From Eutreptiella sp. 'Long Island Sound 2002' (lineage: Eukaryota > Euglenozoa > Euglenophyceae > Eutreptiales > Eutreptiaceae): 64,000 nt of DNA. The stretch is from contig OZ038383.1 of assembly GCA_964036045.1 (NCBI GenBank), forward strand, positions 62,005,725-62,069,724, read 5' to 3'. How positions within the stretch are numbered: the first letter of the stretch is position 1; each line of letters opens with the position of its first letter. Under the pieces are notes generated by a model. The model did not search any database. It was not told where the DNA came from and saw only the letters and a program-made list of their open reading frames with translations. A program made the position numbers and the translations under genes. Positions 61,001-64,000 of this stretch are shown in pieces.

Positions 61001-61725
61001 GCCTCGAGGCGGTCATTGAGGCTCGGGTGGGAGGACAACGCTTGGTTCTGGCTTCCGCCACGGGCCCGGAGCAGGACGGGGTTGATGTCATTGGGGAGGT
61101 CTTGCGAGACTACGGTTGGGAGCTCCTGGCGCATGGCACACGCAGCCCCAAAGTGGCGCGGTGGCCCCGGCTGCTTGAGAGCCTGCCGGTGATGCCCGAC
61201 GGACGACCGATACTCCGCCCGGTGTCCACGTGGGAGGAAGCGAGGCGCAGCCTCCTCAGTTGTGCCACAGCACGCACGCTGGCGAGGGCTTTGCTCGGGC
61301 TCCAGGACGCGTGCTGCGATGTATGGCAGGACCTGTGGTCACAGTGTTGTGATGGTAACTGTGTTCCATCGCGGTCTGTGCTTCCGCAGCGATGCCACGG
61401 GTGCGGGAAAACGGTGTCAGTTTGGGTTCATCAGTGTGCCTCCGCCCCGCTGTGCGGGACATGTAAGGAGCGTGCCGATAGGGGGTGGCCTAAGGCGAGG
61501 TGGGCACTGCGGCACTCTGGACAGATGTCCTCAAGCGCCTGGAAGACTATCCAGGATGGCCTGAAGAGCGTCCGAGTGGAAGGGGTACGGTGCCCTGGGG
61601 CGCCGTCTGCGGCCCTGCCCCTGATGCTGTGGTGGGCGGCTCTGGAGGGCGACTCACGGATACTCTGGTTGTGGCATCGCGGAGGAGACGGTGACGGCGT
61701 GGTGGGGGCCGGGGGTGCAGGTTGA
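55022..61725 (+). pseudogene. LINE copy 3 ORF2 (APE endonuclease, RT, RNase H-like, zinc motifs), two lesions
   Basis: About 2,235 codons, in the same frame as ORF1 after its UGA. The APE endonuclease spans 55,052-55,810 (SWNVQG, QET, GGDFNV, SDHGP). UAG at 56,318-56,320 replaces the CAG of copy 2. RT follows, with FDVSKAFDTAPHG near 57,093. One missing base near 57,128 shifts the frame. RT then continues with GLRQGSAES and YCDD at 57,388-57,399. An RNase H-like domain lies at about 59,230-59,620 with Glu (59,323) and Asp (59,388) but no Asp in the first motif. A CX2CX8HX4C motif uses C59,938, C59,947, H59,974 and C59,989. A second Cys/His motif (CHGC...HQC...CGTC) starts at 61,393. The first in-frame AUG (55,076) comes after the catalytic Asn of SWNVQG, so translation should enter from ORF1. 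Only two lesions suggest a young death. Confidence 0.92.
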
Positions 61726-62339
61726 TGGGGTTGGGAATTGTGGGTGCACCAGCTACCGTCCCTACGCTGGACGCAGCGGAGGGGGTAGCGCCTGAGAAGC
61801 AGTGCCTTCGCGGCCTGATTGTGCGGTACTGGCAGGCGGCGTATGACGGCCAACGCGATGTGACAGGTCGTGCCGGCCTGATGGTGAGCCATACTGCCCC
61901 CGTGCATGAGGGTCGGACAGGGATGCTTCACCCGCCTGCCCCGGGTCGCCGCATACAACAGTGAGGTGTCATGGGTCGTCCCGACCAGGGTAATAAGGCC
62001 CAAACCCCTGTAGGGTATTCCCATGGCACCGGGGTCTCTACTGGCGGCCCGGCTACGGCAGTGTTGAGAGTGGTTGCTCGGGATACACCGGGGGTGCACG
62101 GAGTTGTCTGGGGGTTACAGCGTTGCGGCGCCCCCTGGGAGTGTTACACGGGGTTGTGGGGTCAGCCTGCAGGCCCCGGGAGCGGCGACGGGGCGAAGAT
62201 GTGTGCCTGGAAGGATATGACAGTGGGGTCGTCAGGGGGACAGTATGGCGGGCGTCGTGGAGAAGATGTGGCAGCATGGGAGGAGCGCTCACGGGGGGCA
62301 CGTGGAGTTCCAGGTGGCGGCGTACTGGAGTCTTGGGGG

Positions 62340-62580
62340 TAAACGCGGCGGCACTGGGATCCGTACGGTGGGGGTACGCGGCGGTACTGGGGAACCGTAC
62401 AGTGGGGGAGGAGCGGGGAAGTTCCAGATGACGGTGTACTGGCATCGTGGGGGTATACGCGGCGGTACTGGGGACCGTATGGTGGGGGTACGCGGCGGTA
62501 CTGGGTTCCGTACGGTGGGGGTACGCGGCGGTACTGGGGAACCGTACAGTGGGGGAGCTGCGGGGATGCATGGCGGTACT
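62340..62580 (+). repeat. 3' minisatellite of LINE copy 3
   Basis: Roughly 35-37-base units around CGCGGCGGTACTGGG and CCGTAC(A/G)GTGGGG, about five to six copies. The matching part of copy 2 (28,180-28,290) has fewer, more diverged units, so the array expands or contracts between copies. Confidence 0.75.
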
Positions 62581-62904
62581 GGGGTGTCCCCCTGACCCCT
62601 CTAACAACTCAGGGGGAGCGCGGGGGCATCCCCTGGCCCCGTTAACAAACTAGAGGGACCGTGCCTGCGGGCATGTACATAGTCTAACCTCTGACCACGG
62701 CCTTGTGGTTGCGGTAGTGCGTGTCGTGGCGGCTAGCAGGTGGCGTCGGCGTGGCAACGGCGTTACTGCGCGGCGTCGTAGCGAAGAGTATGCAGTCGCC
62801 TCACCACTGTAACGGCTTACCCCTGGGGGGCGCCAGTCCGGTCGGCTAGAGGCGAGGAGGGCAGAGGAGCGGCATGCTGAGTGGTCCGGGGGGTGACGCG
62901 CGGG

Positions 62905-62919
62905 CCAATGCTATAAGTA
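62905..62919 (+). promoter_or_regulatory. CCAAT/TATA-like block in LINE 3' region, copy 3
   Basis: CCAATGCTATAAGTA, the same as copies 1 and 2, about 95 bases upstream of the strong splice donor-like site at 63,013. If real, it would start transcripts reading out of the element's 3' end. Confidence 0.4.
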
Positions 62920-63984
62920 GGCTCGCCACGTCGTCGGTGGGGGCCGAACCTGCGGCCTGGCCGCTGCTGTGGCGGAAGAGGCGCAACCACGGAATCTGGC
63001 CAATCAGTGCAGGTAAGGGTCAAGGGTAGGCGCCAGGGCATTGTATGTGGGCCAGATGAGGTGCACCTGGTTACCACAGCCCGGGGCGAGCCTCCCGTGG
63101 GTACCCCTACAGGGGGTCGATAACCAAGCTACGGCACCCACCAGCCCGAATCCCAGCCAGCGATATTCACGGGTTGCGCCGCTCCCGTCGCGTAGCGGCC
63201 GGCGTCCCCCCCTGTAGACCCTCAAGATATATTATATGTGTGCAAGTGGTTACCTCGAAGCAGATTGGGCGCTGGCCCCTGACATGGGGTGCCAGCGTGG
63301 TATATATCTGGGGTGTGGGGGCAGCACAGGGCCACGGGGACGTGGAATTGATACCGTGTTTCTGTACTATACTAGGGGACTGGTGCGGTGGGACGGTGGC
63401 GTACATTGTGGAGACATGGGGGCGATGAAAGCTGAGGGCCAGGCTAGGCTGGAGCCTCCCAGAAATCCTGGCTATGCACATACGGGCTATTGCGTGCTTG
63501 CAGAGGGATACGTGGAATCAGGGGTGGTGAGCGGTCTCGAGGATGCAGACGGCGATGGATTCCATGGGGTCACGGGTGATGGATGTCTCCACGTTGGCGG
63601 GGGTACGCGAACGACGGAGGGTCAGCTCTCGCTTCGCCGCATGCGTGCTGCTTTGTTCCTTGGTTGCCGCTTTGCGACGGACAGAGATGCCCTTGCTTTC
63701 TGCTTGTTGCGATGCTACTGCGCTGCTTTGCCTTGCCCTTTACCCCCGGCGAACAAACGGGCCAGCGTCCGTCGCCGTTGCTAATGCTAACGCTTTGCAG
63801 TTGCCACTGCCCCCAAAGCCTGGTTGACCGGTATCCCCGGTCCTCTGGGTCCTCCGTCATGCTGTGGGCCACCTCAGGCAGCCCTGGGACCCACGGGATC
63901 GAGCGAGGCAGGAACCACCTGTCGGCGCGAGATGCCCGGTAACTCCAGTAGACGGCATGATAAGTGGTTATGACTATGACTATG

Positions 63985-64000
63985 ACTATATATATATATA
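63985..64000. repeat. (TA)n at the 3' end of LINE copy 3 (cut by the window)
   Basis: TA array beginning directly after the TATGAC hexamers, as at the ends of copies 1 and 2. Its length cannot be seen. Confidence 0.8.

Larger units (their letters stand above)
42842..63984 (+). mobile_element. Giant non-LTR retrotransposon copy 3, nearly complete (~21 kb)
   Basis: It runs from the end of the (TA)n array through a ~5 kb leader, ORF1 (47,888-55,021), ORF2 (55,022-61,725) and a 2.26 kb 3' region to the TATGAC-hexamer tail, which enters (TA)n at the window end. The 3' part aligns along its whole length with copies 1 and 2. That the leader belongs to the element is inferred from its position between the (TA)n target and ORF1, since no second full-length copy is available. 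Most LINEs are 4-8 kb. Confidence 0.8.
61726..63984 (+). other. 3' region of LINE copy 3
   Basis: 2.26 kb, non-coding by comparison with copy 2. It holds an expanded minisatellite of GGGGGTACGCGGCGGTACTG-type units (62,340-62,580), CCAAT/TATAAGTA (62,905-62,919), CAG/GTAAGG (intron side from 63,013), GCTAACGCTTTGCAG ending at 63,800, and ~160 conserved bases. The tail GGTTATGACTATGAC runs into (TA)n. Frames such as 63,174-63,428 differ in copy 2 and are not believed. Confidence 0.7.

Overview
This window looks like repeat-rich nuclear DNA from a eukaryote, not a bacterial or viral genome. The signs are long (TA)n arrays, satellite arrays with a 62-base and a ~97-base unit, tRNA-derived Pol III promoter motifs, GT-AG splice signals, and very large non-LTR retrotransposons (LINEs) with APE endonuclease and reverse transcriptase. 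The coding parts are GC-rich, which would fit a GC-rich protist or alga, but the sequence does not fix the species. I see no convincing single-copy host gene, no rRNA and no intact tRNA gene.

Layout. (1) Positions 1-30,490 form one giant inverted repeat with arms of about 15 kb (1-15,124 and 15,535-30,490) and a short (TA)-rich centre. Each arm holds, from outside to inside, 62-base satellite, a ~125-base module ending in (TA)n, a 5'-truncated copy of a giant LINE (copy 1 on minus, copy 2 on plus), another (TA)n array, and about 2 kb of a separate tandem repeat. The two LINE copies share older inactivating mutations and each has private ones. The duplication is therefore real, and it happened after the element had died. 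(2) 29,896-36,225 is more 62-base satellite, split by a second, unrelated LINE fragment (31,342-34,902, minus) with a 15-base target duplication and three tRNA-derived A/B-box modules in its tail. (3) 36,226-38,432 is a ~97-base satellite in two opposite blocks around C-rich GTACC repeats. (4) 38,433-42,300 is 62-base satellite that changes strand several times and contains a 129-base MITE-like element with perfect 34-base terminal inverted repeats. (5) 42,301-64,000 is the same satellite-edge module and a long (TA)n array, followed by a nearly complete copy 3 of the giant LINE, whose 3' tail runs off the window end.

The main item is the giant LINE. Copy 3 spans about 21 kb, if the ~5 kb leader belongs to it. 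It has a 2,377-codon ORF1 and an ORF2 region of about 2,235 codons. ORF1 holds 63-residue His/Pro/Gln repeats, a CCCH zinc finger, a Ulp1/C48-like cysteine protease signature and a C-terminal Cys/His cluster. ORF2 holds APE endonuclease, reverse transcriptase, a derived RNase H-like domain, a CCHC-type zinc motif and a second C-terminal Cys/His motif. ORF2 lies in the same frame as ORF1, separated by one UGA that all three copies keep, which suggests stop readthrough. All three copies end in a (TATGAC)n tail inside (TA)n. They also keep a CCAAT/TATA-like block and strong splice donor and acceptor signals in the 3' region. Copy 3 ORF2 is broken by one nonsense codon and one single-base deletion, so this copy is dead but recently so.
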